Assembly (NCBI RefSeq): GCF_009765365.1
Contig: NZ_VTOM01000021.1
Location: 53,364 to 117,363, forward strand
Direction: 5' to 3'
DNA length: 64,000 nucleotides
Source of the DNA: Antarcticirhabdus aurantiaca
Lineage (GTDB): Bacteria > Pseudomonadota > Alphaproteobacteria > Rhizobiales > Rhizobiaceae
In this document: one piece after another, positions 8,893 through 18,826 of the stretch
How the letters are laid out: the number at the start of each line of letters is the position of its first letter
Numbering within the stretch: position 1 is the first letter of the stretch
Program-made: the position numbers and the translations under genes
The notes under the pieces: generated by a model
What the model saw: the letters and a program-made list of their open reading frames with translations, nothing else
Databases searched by the model: none
What the model was told of the DNA's origin: nothing

Positions 8893-10626
8893 GTGAACCC
8901 GGTGCTATCCTCGCCGCTCCTCGGAATCGTCCGCGGCTTCTCCTACGGCTACGCCGCGCTCTTCGCCTTCGGCTTCTTCTTTCCCTTCCTGTTCATCGCC
9001 CTCTCGCTCGTGCCGATGGGCATCATGGAGCGCGTCGGCACCAGCCGGAACCCCTCGACGCTGGTGACGCTGATCGTGATCGGCGTCGTTCTCACCGTCA
9101 CCTACACGCTGCTCGAGATCGTGCGCGGCCAGGTGCTGGAGCGCATGGGCACCGTGATCGACCAGCGCCTGACGCGCGTCTGCTTCGACGCCTTCAACCG
9201 CGGCAAGGCCGGTGGCGAGGGCTCGCCCGCCCAGGCGCTCGCCGACCTCCAGACGGTGCGGCGCTTCCTGTGCGGCCCTTCGCTCTCCGCCCTCATCGAC
9301 GCCTTCTGGTCGCCGCTGTTCGTGGCGGCCATGTTCGTCATCTCCGCGCCCTTCGGCTTCCTGATCCTCGGCCTCGTCGCGGTCTCGGGCCTCGCCTCGC
9401 TCGCCACCCATTACGGCGTCGCGCGCCACCTCCAGGCCGCCCAGCGCTGCGACATGGAGGCGAGCGAGTTCGGCCTCGCGGTCTCGCGCAATGCCGAAAC
9501 GCTGCGCGTCATGGGCATGCTGCCCTGGCTGACCGAGCGCTGGTACGCCCTCCACAAGGACGGGCTCGGCTGGCGCAGCGCCGCCCAGACCCGGGCGGCT
9601 CGCATCAGCCTCGTGCCGCGCATGGCGCAGAACGGGCAGATGGTGATCGTCTACGGCGTCGGCGGCTTCCTGTTCCTGGAAGGGCAGATCCACATCGGCG
9701 TCCTCCTCGTGGTGCTGATGCTGATGATGCGGGCGCAGGGACCGCTCCAGCACGTCATCACCAACTGGAACTCGTTCCAGTCCTTCGCGCTCGCCTCGCG
9801 CCGGCTCGACGCGCTGCTTCGCGCCGTCGAGAGCGCGCCGCGCCACCTCCAGCTGCCGATCCCGCAAGGGGCGCTCGCCGTCACCCGCCTCATCGGCGGC
9901 CCGGGCGGCATGGAGAAGCCGGTGATCCAGGACGTGTCCTTCGTGCTGCAGCCCGGCCGCACACTGGGGATCGTCGGTCCGAGCGGCGCCGGGAAGTCCT
10001 GCCTGACCCGTCTCCTCGTCGGCATCTGGAAGCCCCGGCGCGGCACCATCGTCTTCGGCGAGCAGGACCTGTCGCACTGGAACCAGGACGATCTCGGCCG
10101 CTTCATCGGCTACGTGCCCCAGGATGTCGAATTCCTGCCCGGCACGGTGGCCGAGAACATCGCCCGCTTCGATCCCGCGGCCACGAGCGAACGCATCCTC
10201 GCCGCCGTCGAGGACGCGGGCATCCACGACATCATCCGCGGCCTGCCCAACGGCTACGCCACGCGCCTCGGCCCCGGCGGGCACACGCTGTCCGGCGGCC
10301 AGCGCCAGCGCGTCGCGCTCGCCCGCGCCCTCTACGGAAACCCGCGCCTCGTCGTCCTCGACGAGCCGAACTCCAACCTCGACGCCGGCGCCGAGCAGAT
10401 GCTCGGGCGCACCATGCGGTCGCTGCGCGACCGGGGCACGGCCGTGATCGTCGTGTCCCACCGCGTCAGCCTCCTCGGCTTCTGCGACGACATCCTCGTC
10501 CTCAACGAGGGCGCGGTGCAGGCGCTGGGCACGCGCGAGCAGATCTTCGCGCGCCTGCCGCGCTTCCGCGGCCAGCCCACGGCGCCCGTGATCGAGCTCG
10601 AGCGGGCCGGGGCGAGCGCGGCTTGA
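8893..10626 (+). CDS. Type I secretion system permease/ATPase (PrtD-like)
   Basis: A 577-residue ABC exporter half-transporter. Hydrophobic segments fill roughly residues 15-290, and the nucleotide-binding domain follows: GPSGAGKS Walker A starting near residue 363, LSGGQRQR signature near 467, and VVLDEPNSNLD Walker B with Asp near 490, then a switch histidine in VSHR. There is no C39 peptidase domain, so it belongs to the PrtD/HasD type, which exports substrates with C-terminal uncleaved signals such as RTX proteins. I chose GTG 8893 because a purine-rich GGGAGGGCGG stands in front and the length then equals the family norm. Its stop overlaps the HlyD-family start. The outer-membrane partner and the substrate are not in the window. 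Confidence 0.9.
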   Translation: MNPVLSSPLLGIVRGFSYGYAALFAFGFFFPFLFIALSLVPMGIMERVGTSRNPSTLVTLIVIGVVLTVTYTLLEIVRGQVLERMGTVIDQRLTRVCFDAFNRGKAGGEGSPAQALADLQTVRRFLCGPSLSALIDAFWSPLFVAAMFVISAPFGFLILGLVAVSGLASLATHYGVARHLQAAQRCDMEASEFGLAVSRNAETLRVMGMLPWLTERWYALHKDGLGWRSAAQTRAARISLVPRMAQNGQMVIVYGVGGFLFLEGQIHIGVLLVVLMLMMRAQGPLQHVITNWNSFQSFALASRRLDALLRAVESAPRHLQLPIPQGALAVTRLIGGPGGMEKPVIQDVSFVLQPGRTLGIVGPSGAGKSCLTRLLVGIWKPRRGTIVFGEQDLSHWNQDDLGRFIGYVPQDVEFLPGTVAENIARFDPAATSERILAAVEDAGIHDIIRGLPNGYATRLGPGGHTLSGGQRQRVALARALYGNPRLVVLDEPNSNLDAGAEQMLGRTMRSLRDRGTAVIVVSHRVSLLGFCDDILVLNEGAVQALGTREQIFARLPRFRGQPTAPVIELERAGASAA

Positions 10627-11966
10627 GCGCGATCCTCGCCCATCCCGGCGCGGCGGCGCTCCTCGCCGCGCCCGAGCCCGCCACCGACTGGCGCGCCTCG
10701 CTCCGGCTCGGCTATCTCGTCCTGTTCCTGACGGTGGGCCTGTGCGGCGGATGGGCGGCGCTCGCCCACATCGATTCCGCCGTGGTCCTCCAGGGCAGCT
10801 TCTCCGTCGAGGCCTATCGCAAGACGGTCCAGCACCTGGAAGGCGGCATCGTGTCCGAGATCCTGGTGCGCGACGGCGACCGGGTGGAGGAGGGACAGAC
10901 GCTGATCCGCCTCGATACCACGCGCTTCGAGGCCGCCGCCACCGCCGCATCCCTCGCGCTCGCCAACGCGCTCGCGACCGAGGCCCGGCTCGGCGCCCAG
11001 CGCGACATGGTCGACTACGTCGTCATGCCGGAAGAGGTGGCGAGCCTCATCGGCCCGCTCGGCGACCGCGGCGAGATCGACGACAACAACCGCGAGTTCG
11101 AGATCCGCCGCCTCGTCCTCGCCTCCTCGCTGGAGCTCCTGGAAACCCAGATCGGTCAGGCGAAGAACGACGTCGAGCAGGCCGGGCTCGACGGCGAGTC
11201 GGCCGGGCGCCAGCTCGACTCGATCCGCAAGGAGCTCGGCTCGGTGAAGCCGCTCCTCGCCAAGGGGCTCGTCGCCATGAGCCGCGTGACGGGTCTCGAG
11301 CGCCAGAAGGTGCAGTTCGAGAGCGCCGTGTCAAAGGCACGAGCCGAGGCCGAGAAGGCGCGCAACAAGATCGAGGAGCTGCGCCTGCGCATGGAGGGGA
11401 TGCGCCGCGATTACCGGCAGGAGGCCTCCAAGGGCCTCGTCGACCTCGCCCGCGAGATCGCGCGCCTGCGCCAGGAGCGGCAGGTGGCGCTCGACATGCT
11501 CGGCCGCTCGGCGATCCGCTCGCCCGTCGCCGGCACCGTCCAGTCGCTGCGCGTCTTCACCGTCGGGGGTGTGATCCGCTCGGGCGAGCCGCTGCTCGAC
11601 GTCGTGCCCGACACCGACCGCTTCGTGGTGAAGGGCCGCATCCCGCCCTCCGACGTCGATCGGCTGAAGAAGGGCATGGACGCCAACGTCAATCTCGGCG
11701 CCCTGATGAAGTACCGCCGCGAAACGGTGCGCGGCACGCTCACCTACGTCTCGCCCGACGCGGTGGCCGACGCCAATCCGAGCCTGCCGCCCTCCTTCGC
11801 CGTCGAGGTGACGGTGGCGCGCGAGGCCGTGCCCGAGGACATCCGCGACCGCCTTCAGGCCGGCATGGACGCCGCCGTGATCATCCCGACAAAGGGGCGC
11901 AGCGTCCTCCAATATCTCCTGGCGCCCGTCCTGGAGAACCTCGACGAATCCCTGCGCGAGCGCTGA
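10623..11966 (+). CDS. HlyD family type I secretion periplasmic adaptor subunit
   Basis: A 447-residue membrane-fusion protein. One transmembrane helix near residues 25-45 is followed by a lipoyl half-motif (HLEGGIVSEILVRDGDRVEEGQ), a long coiled coil of about residues 90-270 rich in Glu, Lys and Arg, then the second lipoyl half (AIRSPVAGTVQSL) and a beta-barrel region. This is the standard HlyD/PrtE arrangement bridging the inner-membrane ATPase to a TolC-like channel. A TTG start is inferred from the TTGA overlap with the ATPase stop and from the need to include the transmembrane helix. It surely works with the preceding ATPase. Confidence 0.9.
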   Translation: MSAILAHPGAAALLAAPEPATDWRASLRLGYLVLFLTVGLCGGWAALAHIDSAVVLQGSFSVEAYRKTVQHLEGGIVSEILVRDGDRVEEGQTLIRLDTTRFEAAATAASLALANALATEARLGAQRDMVDYVVMPEEVASLIGPLGDRGEIDDNNREFEIRRLVLASSLELLETQIGQAKNDVEQAGLDGESAGRQLDSIRKELGSVKPLLAKGLVAMSRVTGLERQKVQFESAVSKARAEAEKARNKIEELRLRMEGMRRDYRQEASKGLVDLAREIARLRQERQVALDMLGRSAIRSPVAGTVQSLRVFTVGGVIRSGEPLLDVVPDTDRFVVKGRIPPSDVDRLKKGMDANVNLGALMKYRRETVRGTLTYVSPDAVADANPSLPPSFAVEVTVAREAVPEDIRDRLQAGMDAAVIIPTKGRSVLQYLLAPVLENLDESLRER

Positions 11967-11978
11967 CCGGTCCTGCCC

Positions 11979-13214
11979 ATGCGCGCGCTCGTCGTCGCCC
12001 ACGGCCATCCCGACTTCGGCGCAGGGGGCGGCGAGATCGCCGCCTACGGGCTGTTTCGGGCGTTGCGCGCCCATCCCGGCGTCGAGGCGGCGGACTTCCT
12101 GGCCCGCACCGCCGAGCCGCGCTTGGTCGTGGGCGGCGTCGGGCGCTTGCGCGAGAACGAGTACCTCGTCCGACGCGACACCGCCGACTGGCTGCGCCTC
12201 GCAGCCGCGCCGGACGAAGCGCGGGCCGGCCGGCGCCTGCCCGACCTCCTCGCGGCGCTCCGGCCGGACGCCGTGTTCGTCCACCACGTCGCCCATCTCG
12301 GTCTCGGGCTTCTCGGCGAGATCCGGGCGAGCCTGCCGGCCGCCCGGATCGTCCTGACGCTTCACGACTTCCTCGGCATCTGCGCCCATCGCGGCCTGAT
12401 GGTGACGGCGGGCGAGGCGCCGGCGCTCTGCGAGGCGGCCGCGCCCGAGCGCTGCCGCGCCTGCCTGCCAAGCCACCCGACCTCGGCCTTCGCCGAGCGG
12501 CGCCGCCTCGTCCTCGCCGCCTTCGCCCGCGCCGACCGCTTCGTCGCGCCCTCCCGCTTCCTCGCCGGGCGTTACCGCGACTGGGGGCTGCCGCTCGAGC
12601 GCCTCGCGGTGATCGCCAACGGCACCGAGCCCGCCGAGCCGCTCCCGCTCGGATCGGGCGAGCCTCTGCGCCTCGGCATGTTCGGCCAGCTGCGGCCGGA
12701 AAAGGGGTTGCACGTCCTTCTCGCCGCGCTCCACCACCTCGCGGGACCCGAGCGAGCGCGCCTGCGCCTCGTCGTGAGCGGCAGCCGGCTGGAGGCGCAG
12801 GACGGGATCTATCGCGAGCTGGTGCGCCGCCTCGCGGAGCCGCTGGAAGGGGAGGGCGTCCTGTCCTGGCGCGGCGCCTACGGGCGAGGCGAGCTGGCCG
12901 CCCGCATGGCGGAGATCGACCTCGTCGCGGTGCCCTCGACCTGGTGGGAGAACGCGCCGCTGGTGATCGGGGAGGCCTTCGCGCACGGCCGGCCGGTGCT
13001 GGCCATACGCCGCGGCGGCATGGCGGAGATGGTGCGCGACGGCGTCGACGGGCTGCTCGTGGACGACGGGGGCGCGCCGGCCTTCGCCGCGGCGATCCGG
13101 CGCTTTCTGGCCGATCCGGAGCTCGCCCGAGGCCTTGCCCGCGGCATCCGGCCGCCGCCGACCCCCGCCGACATGGCCGAAACCTATCTGGCCCTCGCCC
13201 GCGGCATCGCTTAG
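11979..13214 (+). CDS. GT4-family glycosyltransferase, paralogue of the gene at 1636-2940
   Basis: A 411-residue GT-B enzyme that shares many landmarks with the protein at 1636-2940: GGGEIAAYGLFRAL, LTLHDFLGIC, a CRAC cysteine pair, FGQLRPEKGLHVLL, STWWENAPLVIGEA, GGMAEMVRDGVDG, and a C-terminal DMAETYLALA. The two therefore look like duplicated genes placed at either end of the same locus, one before and one after the secretion genes. It starts 13 nt after the HlyD gene and is probably in the same transcript. The donor sugar cannot be deduced. Its position directly behind a type I secretion pair raises the possibility that it acts on the exported protein, but a lipid-linked glycan is just as likely. 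Confidence 0.85.
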   Translation: MRALVVAHGHPDFGAGGGEIAAYGLFRALRAHPGVEAADFLARTAEPRLVVGGVGRLRENEYLVRRDTADWLRLAAAPDEARAGRRLPDLLAALRPDAVFVHHVAHLGLGLLGEIRASLPAARIVLTLHDFLGICAHRGLMVTAGEAPALCEAAAPERCRACLPSHPTSAFAERRRLVLAAFARADRFVAPSRFLAGRYRDWGLPLERLAVIANGTEPAEPLPLGSGEPLRLGMFGQLRPEKGLHVLLAALHHLAGPERARLRLVVSGSRLEAQDGIYRELVRRLAEPLEGEGVLSWRGAYGRGELAARMAEIDLVAVPSTWWENAPLVIGEAFAHGRPVLAIRRGGMAEMVRDGVDGLLVDDGGAPAFAAAIRRFLADPELARGLARGIRPPPTPADMAETYLALARGIA

Positions 13215-13243
13215 ATGCGGGGCCTGAGCCGAAGGACGATGGA

Positions 13244-13459
13244 ATGCAGCAGCTGGTGGCCGGCCGGAACGATCTGACCGACGAGGAATGGGAGGCGCTG
13301 CACCGCCTCGACCGCGGGCAGCCGGAGGCCGGCCTCGTGCCGCAGACGATGCGCGACCTCCTGGTCGGCTACGGCCTCGCCGCCAAGCGCCGCGGCGGCG
13401 CCGTCGGGGTCAGCGAGGCGGGCAAGCGCCTCATCCACAAGCACCGCGTCGAGACCTGA
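13244..13459 (+). CDS. Small uncharacterised protein (71 aa)
   Basis: A 71-residue protein starting MQQLVAGRNDLTDEEW. The body reads like a single helix-turn-helix or winged-helix unit: LTDEEWEALHRL, MRDLLVGYGLAAKRRGG, then VSEAGKRLIHKH, similar in style to the recognition half of small MarR- or phage-like transcription factors. That is a fold impression only; no family is recognised. A GAAGGA sequence 7 nt or so upstream serves as ribosome-binding site. It lies 29 nt after the glycosyltransferase and converges on efp, with the stops 28 nt apart. Confidence 0.55.
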   Translation: MQQLVAGRNDLTDEEWEALHRLDRGQPEAGLVPQTMRDLLVGYGLAAKRRGGAVGVSEAGKRLIHKHRVET

Positions 13460-13487
13460 GCCCGGACGCGGCGGGTCCGAACAGGCC

Positions 13488-14060
13488 TCAGCCCTTGGCG
13501 CGCTCGACGTAGGAGCCGTCGGCGGTCATGACGACGATCTTGGTGCCGGCGCTGATGTGCGGCGGCACGAGGGTGCGCACGCCGTTGGACAGCACGGCCG
13601 GCTTGTAGGAGGACGAGGCCGTCTGGCCCTTGGTCACCGGCTCGGTCTCGGCGACCTCGAAGACGACGCGCTGCGGCAGCTCGATCGAGAGCGGCACGCC
13701 GTTGTGCTGCGAGACCTGGACCGCCATGCCCTCCTGGAGGTAGGGCGCCTGGTCGCCGACGACGTCCGGGGGCACGGCCACCTGGTCGTAGGTCTCGGGG
13801 TTCATGAAGTGGAACCCCTCGTCGTCGGAGTAGAGGAAGGTGTGCTCGCGGTCCTCGACAAAGGCGCGCTCGACCTGCTCGGTGGTGCGGTAGCGGTCCG
13901 AGACCTTCACGCCGTCGACGATGCGGCGCATGTCGAGCTGGGTCACCGGCGTGCCCTTGCCGGGATGGATGTTCTCGGCGGACAGGATGACGTAGAGCTT
14001 GCCGTCATCCCGCTCGACGACGTTGCCCTTGCGGAGCGTGCTGGCGATGACCTTCACCAC
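13488..14060 (-). CDS. efp: Elongation factor P
   Basis: A 190-residue elongation factor P with the normal three OB-like domains. The modification loop reads HPGKGTP with Lys35 at its tip, so this is a lysine-type EF-P that can be beta-lysylated, unlike the arginine-type found in Pseudomonas. The C-terminal signature ([20 protein letters not shown]) is complete. It binds ribosomes stalled on polyproline stretches and restores peptide bond formation. The divergent neighbour is the enzyme expected to modify Lys35. Converges on the small gene at 13244-13459. Confidence 0.97.
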   Translation of the reverse strand: MVKVIASTLRKGNVVERDDGKLYVILSAENIHPGKGTPVTQLDMRRIVDGVKVSDRYRTTEQVERAFVEDREHTFLYSDDEGFHFMNPETYDQVAVPPDVVGDQAPYLQEGMAVQVSQHNGVPLSIELPQRVVFEVAETEPVTKGQTASSSYKPAVLSNGVRTLVPPHISAGTKIVVMTADGSYVERAKG

Positions 14061-14093
14061 GGCGTGGAACCTCGAACTGCTGATCGTTGATTT

Positions 14094-14110
14094 TCGCGGC
14101 GGCGCCGCGA
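14094..14110. promoter_or_regulatory. Inverted repeat between efp and epmA
   Basis: TCGCGGC and GCCGCGA form a perfect seven-base inverted repeat around GGC in the 98-nt divergent spacer between efp and epmA. It could be an operator shared by both genes or a leader hairpin. No clear -35/-10 pair was seen. Confidence 0.3.
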
Positions 14111-14170
14111 CTTGACGCTTCGCCTAAACCATCTGGCGCCGGACCGCCAGTCGGGGCTATGCCGCTCCCC

Positions 14171-16262
<2,092 letters not shown>

Positions 16263-16277
16263 GGCGGGGCACAGCCG

Positions 16278-16321
16278 ACCCTCATCCGCCTGCCGGCACC
16301 TTCTCCCGAAACGGGAGAAGG
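16278..16321. repeat. Dispersed palindromic repeat, copy 1 (possible bidirectional terminator)
   Basis: An arm ACCCTCATCCGCCTGCCGGC leads into a perfect ten-base stem (CCTTCTCCCG, loop AAA, CGGGAGAAGG at 16299-16321). The first 31 nt occur again in inverted orientation at 52927-52957 without a mismatch. It lies between the convergent stops of the aldo/keto reductase and malic enzyme genes, where it could end both transcripts. The style matches REP-like elements common in Rhizobiales genomes. Confidence 0.75.
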
Positions 16322-16354
16322 GAGGGCACCTCTTTCGGCTGGGGTCGGCTCGCC

Positions 16355-18634
16355 TCAGCCGTAGCTCGACACCGGCGCGCGGGCGATGGCGGCGATGTTG
16401 AGGAGGCCGCGCACGGACACGCCCGCCGTCACGATGTGGGCGCGGTTGCCCATGCCCATCAGGATCGGCCCGACTTCCAGGCCGTCGGCGACGGAGCGCA
16501 GGATATTGCGCGCCGCGCCGGCCGCGTCGGCATTGGTGTAGATCAGGACGTTGGCCGGTCCCTCCAGGCGCCCGTCCGGGAAGAGGCGCTCGCGAAGCAC
16601 GGGATCGAGCGCGGCGTCGGTGTGCATCTCGCCCTCATATTCGAAGTCCGGCGCCCGCGCGTCGAGGATCGCCAGCGCCTCGCGGGCGAGGCGGCCGGGG
16701 CGCGAGTCGAAGTTGCCGAACTGCGAGGAGGAGCAGAGCGCGACCTTGGGCGTGATGCCGAAGCGGCGCACGTGCCGCGCCGCGCCGATCACCGTGTCGG
16801 CGATCTGCTCGGCCGTCGGCTCGACGTGGACGTGCGTGTCGCCGACGAAGAGCGGGCCCTTGTCGAGGATGATCAGCGACAGCGAGCCGATCGGACGCAG
16901 ATCCGGCGTCGACAGGATCTGCCGCACGTCGTTGAGGTGCCGGAAGTACTCGCCGATGGTGCCGCAGATCATCGTGTCCGCCTCGCCCCGGTGCACCATG
17001 ACGGCGGCGATGGCGGTGGTGTTGGTGCGGATGATCGTCTTGGCGAGGTCGGGCGTCACGCCGCGCCGGCGCATCAGCGCGTGGTAGCTCGACCAGTAGT
17101 CGCGGAAGCGGCTGTCGTTCTCGGGGTTCACCAATTCGACGTTCTGCCCGGGCCGAAGGTTCAGCCCGTCGCGCTCGATGCGGGATTCGACGACGTCCGG
17201 GCGGCCGATCAGGATCGGCGCGCCCATCCCCTCCTCGACCAGCGCCTGCGCGGCGCGCAGCACCCGCGGCTCCTCGCCTTCCGCGAAGACGACGCGGCGC
17301 TGCGAGCTGCGCGCCGTCTCGAAGAGCGGGCGCATGATCAGGGCCGAGCGGTAGACCTGGCCCTGGAGCTTCTCGCGATAGGCGTCGAGGTCGAGCGGGC
17401 GCGTGGCGACGCCGCTCTCCATCGCGGCCTTCGCCACCGCCGGCGCGATGGTGGACAGGAGCCGCGGATCGAAGGGCTTGGGGATGAGGTAGTCCGGCCC
17501 GAAGGTCAGCCGCTCGCCCTGATAGGCGAGGCCGACTTCCGCCGAGGTCGTGGCCCTGGCGAGGCCCGCGATCGCCTCGACGCAGGCGACCTTCATCGCG
17601 TCGTTGATCTGCGTCGCCCCCACGTCGAGCGCGCCGCGGAAGATGAAGGGGAAGCACAGGACGTTGTTGACCTGGTTCGGATAGTCCGAGCGGCCGGTGG
17701 CCACCAGCGCGTCGGGCGAGACCTCCTTGACGAGCTCCGGCATGATCTCCGGCGTCGGGTTGGCGAGCGCGAAGATGATCGGCGCGGGGGCCATCTTCGA
17801 GACCATCTCCTGCGTCAGGAGGCCGGGGCCCGACACGCCGAGGAACAGGTCGGCGCCTTCCATGGCCTCGAGCGTCGTGCGCATGTCGGTGCGGATGGCG
17901 AATTCGCGCTTCTCGGGCGTCAGGTCGTTGCGCAGGTCGTGCACGACGCCTTTGGAATCGAGCATGGTGATGTTCTCGCGCTTGGCGCCCATCACCAGGA
18001 ACATCTTCAAGCAGGCGATGCCCGCCGCGCCCGCGCCGAGCGCGACGATGCGGATGTCGGCGAAGTCCTTGCCCGAGACCTTCAAGGCGTTCAGCGCGGC
18101 CGCGGCCGCGACGATTGCGGTGCCGTGCTGGTCGTCGTGGAAGACCGGGATCGTCATGCGCTCGCGGCAGATCTGCTCGACGAGGAAGCAGTCGGGCGCC
18201 TTGATGTCCTCGAGGTTGATCGCGCCGAAGGTCGGCTCCAGGCGGCAGACGAGCTCGGCGAGCTTCACGGGATCCGGCTCGTTCACCTCGATGTCGAAGC
18301 AGTCGATGCCGGCGAACTTCTTGAACAGGACCGCCTTGCCTTCCATCACGGGCTTGGAGGCCTGGGCGCCGATGTTGCCGAGCCCGAGAACGGCCGTGCC
18401 GTTGGAGATCACCGCGACGAGGTTGCCCTTGGCGGTGTAGCGGCGCGCGTCGGCGGGGGTCTTCTCGATCTCCAGGCACGCCTCGGCGACGCCCGGCGAG
18501 TAGGCGAGGCTGAGGTCGCGGCCTGTCGCCATCGGCTTCGTCGCGCGGATCTCCAGCTTACCGGCTTTGGGAAACTCGTGATAATCGAGCGCCGCCTGCC
18601 GGTCCGCCGCCTTCTTGGCCTCGTCGAACGCCAT
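16355..18634 (-). CDS. maeB: NADP-dependent malic enzyme fused to a phosphotransacetylase-like domain
   Basis: A 759-residue two-domain malic enzyme. Residues about 1-430 form the malic enzyme part: AYSPGVAEAC, SNGTAVLGLGNIG, GIDCFDIEVNEPDP, FHDDQHGTAIV and the nucleotide fold ALGAGAAGIA. Residues about 430-759 match phosphate acetyltransferase but are thought to be regulatory in this family. The enzyme converts malate to pyruvate and CO2 with NADP and is allosterically controlled by acetyl-CoA in rhizobial Tme and E. coli MaeB. The full length equals the family norm. GGGGGGAG lies just before the ATG as ribosome-binding site. It is monocistronic and divergent from ugpB. Confidence 0.95.
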   Translation of the reverse strand: MAFDEAKKAADRQAALDYHEFPKAGKLEIRATKPMATGRDLSLAYSPGVAEACLEIEKTPADARRYTAKGNLVAVISNGTAVLGLGNIGAQASKPVMEGKAVLFKKFAGIDCFDIEVNEPDPVKLAELVCRLEPTFGAINLEDIKAPDCFLVEQICRERMTIPVFHDDQHGTAIVAAAAALNALKVSGKDFADIRIVALGAGAAGIACLKMFLVMGAKRENITMLDSKGVVHDLRNDLTPEKREFAIRTDMRTTLEAMEGADLFLGVSGPGLLTQEMVSKMAPAPIIFALANPTPEIMPELVKEVSPDALVATGRSDYPNQVNNVLCFPFIFRGALDVGATQINDAMKVACVEAIAGLARATTSAEVGLAYQGERLTFGPDYLIPKPFDPRLLSTIAPAVAKAAMESGVATRPLDLDAYREKLQGQVYRSALIMRPLFETARSSQRRVVFAEGEEPRVLRAAQALVEEGMGAPILIGRPDVVESRIERDGLNLRPGQNVELVNPENDSRFRDYWSSYHALMRRRGVTPDLAKTIIRTNTTAIAAVMVHRGEADTMICGTIGEYFRHLNDVRQILSTPDLRPIGSLSLIILDKGPLFVGDTHVHVEPTAEQIADTVIGAARHVRRFGITPKVALCSSSQFGNFDSRPGRLAREALAILDARAPDFEYEGEMHTDAALDPVLRERLFPDGRLEGPANVLIYTNADAAGAARNILRSVADGLEVGPILMGMGNRAHIVTAGVSVRGLLNIAAIARAPVSSYG

Positions 18635-18734
18635 GTCCGCTCCCCCCTCGGTTGTTCATGACGGGGACTCCCGCCCCGTGGTCGAAGTTGTTGGTTGCCA
18701 CCAAACAGCGCCCGGCATCAAGGCCCCGGGCACC

Positions 18735-18754
18735 GTTTCGCGCGCGCGCGAAAC
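18735..18754. promoter_or_regulatory. Perfect 20-bp palindrome upstream of ugpB
   Basis: GTTTCGCGCG and CGCGCGAAAC abut to make a perfect 20-bp palindrome 73 nt before the ugpB ATG, in the 192-nt spacer shared with the malic enzyme gene. It is long and perfect enough to be an operator or a strong hairpin. The GGTATGAC that follows could be part of a promoter for ugpB, but no clear -35 was found. Confidence 0.4.
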
Positions 18755-18826
18755 CCGGTATGACTTCCGGTTGGGAACCATCGCTTCGTTGCCAGCCGGG
18801 CGCGATGCAGCCCGGAGGCGGGAAGC

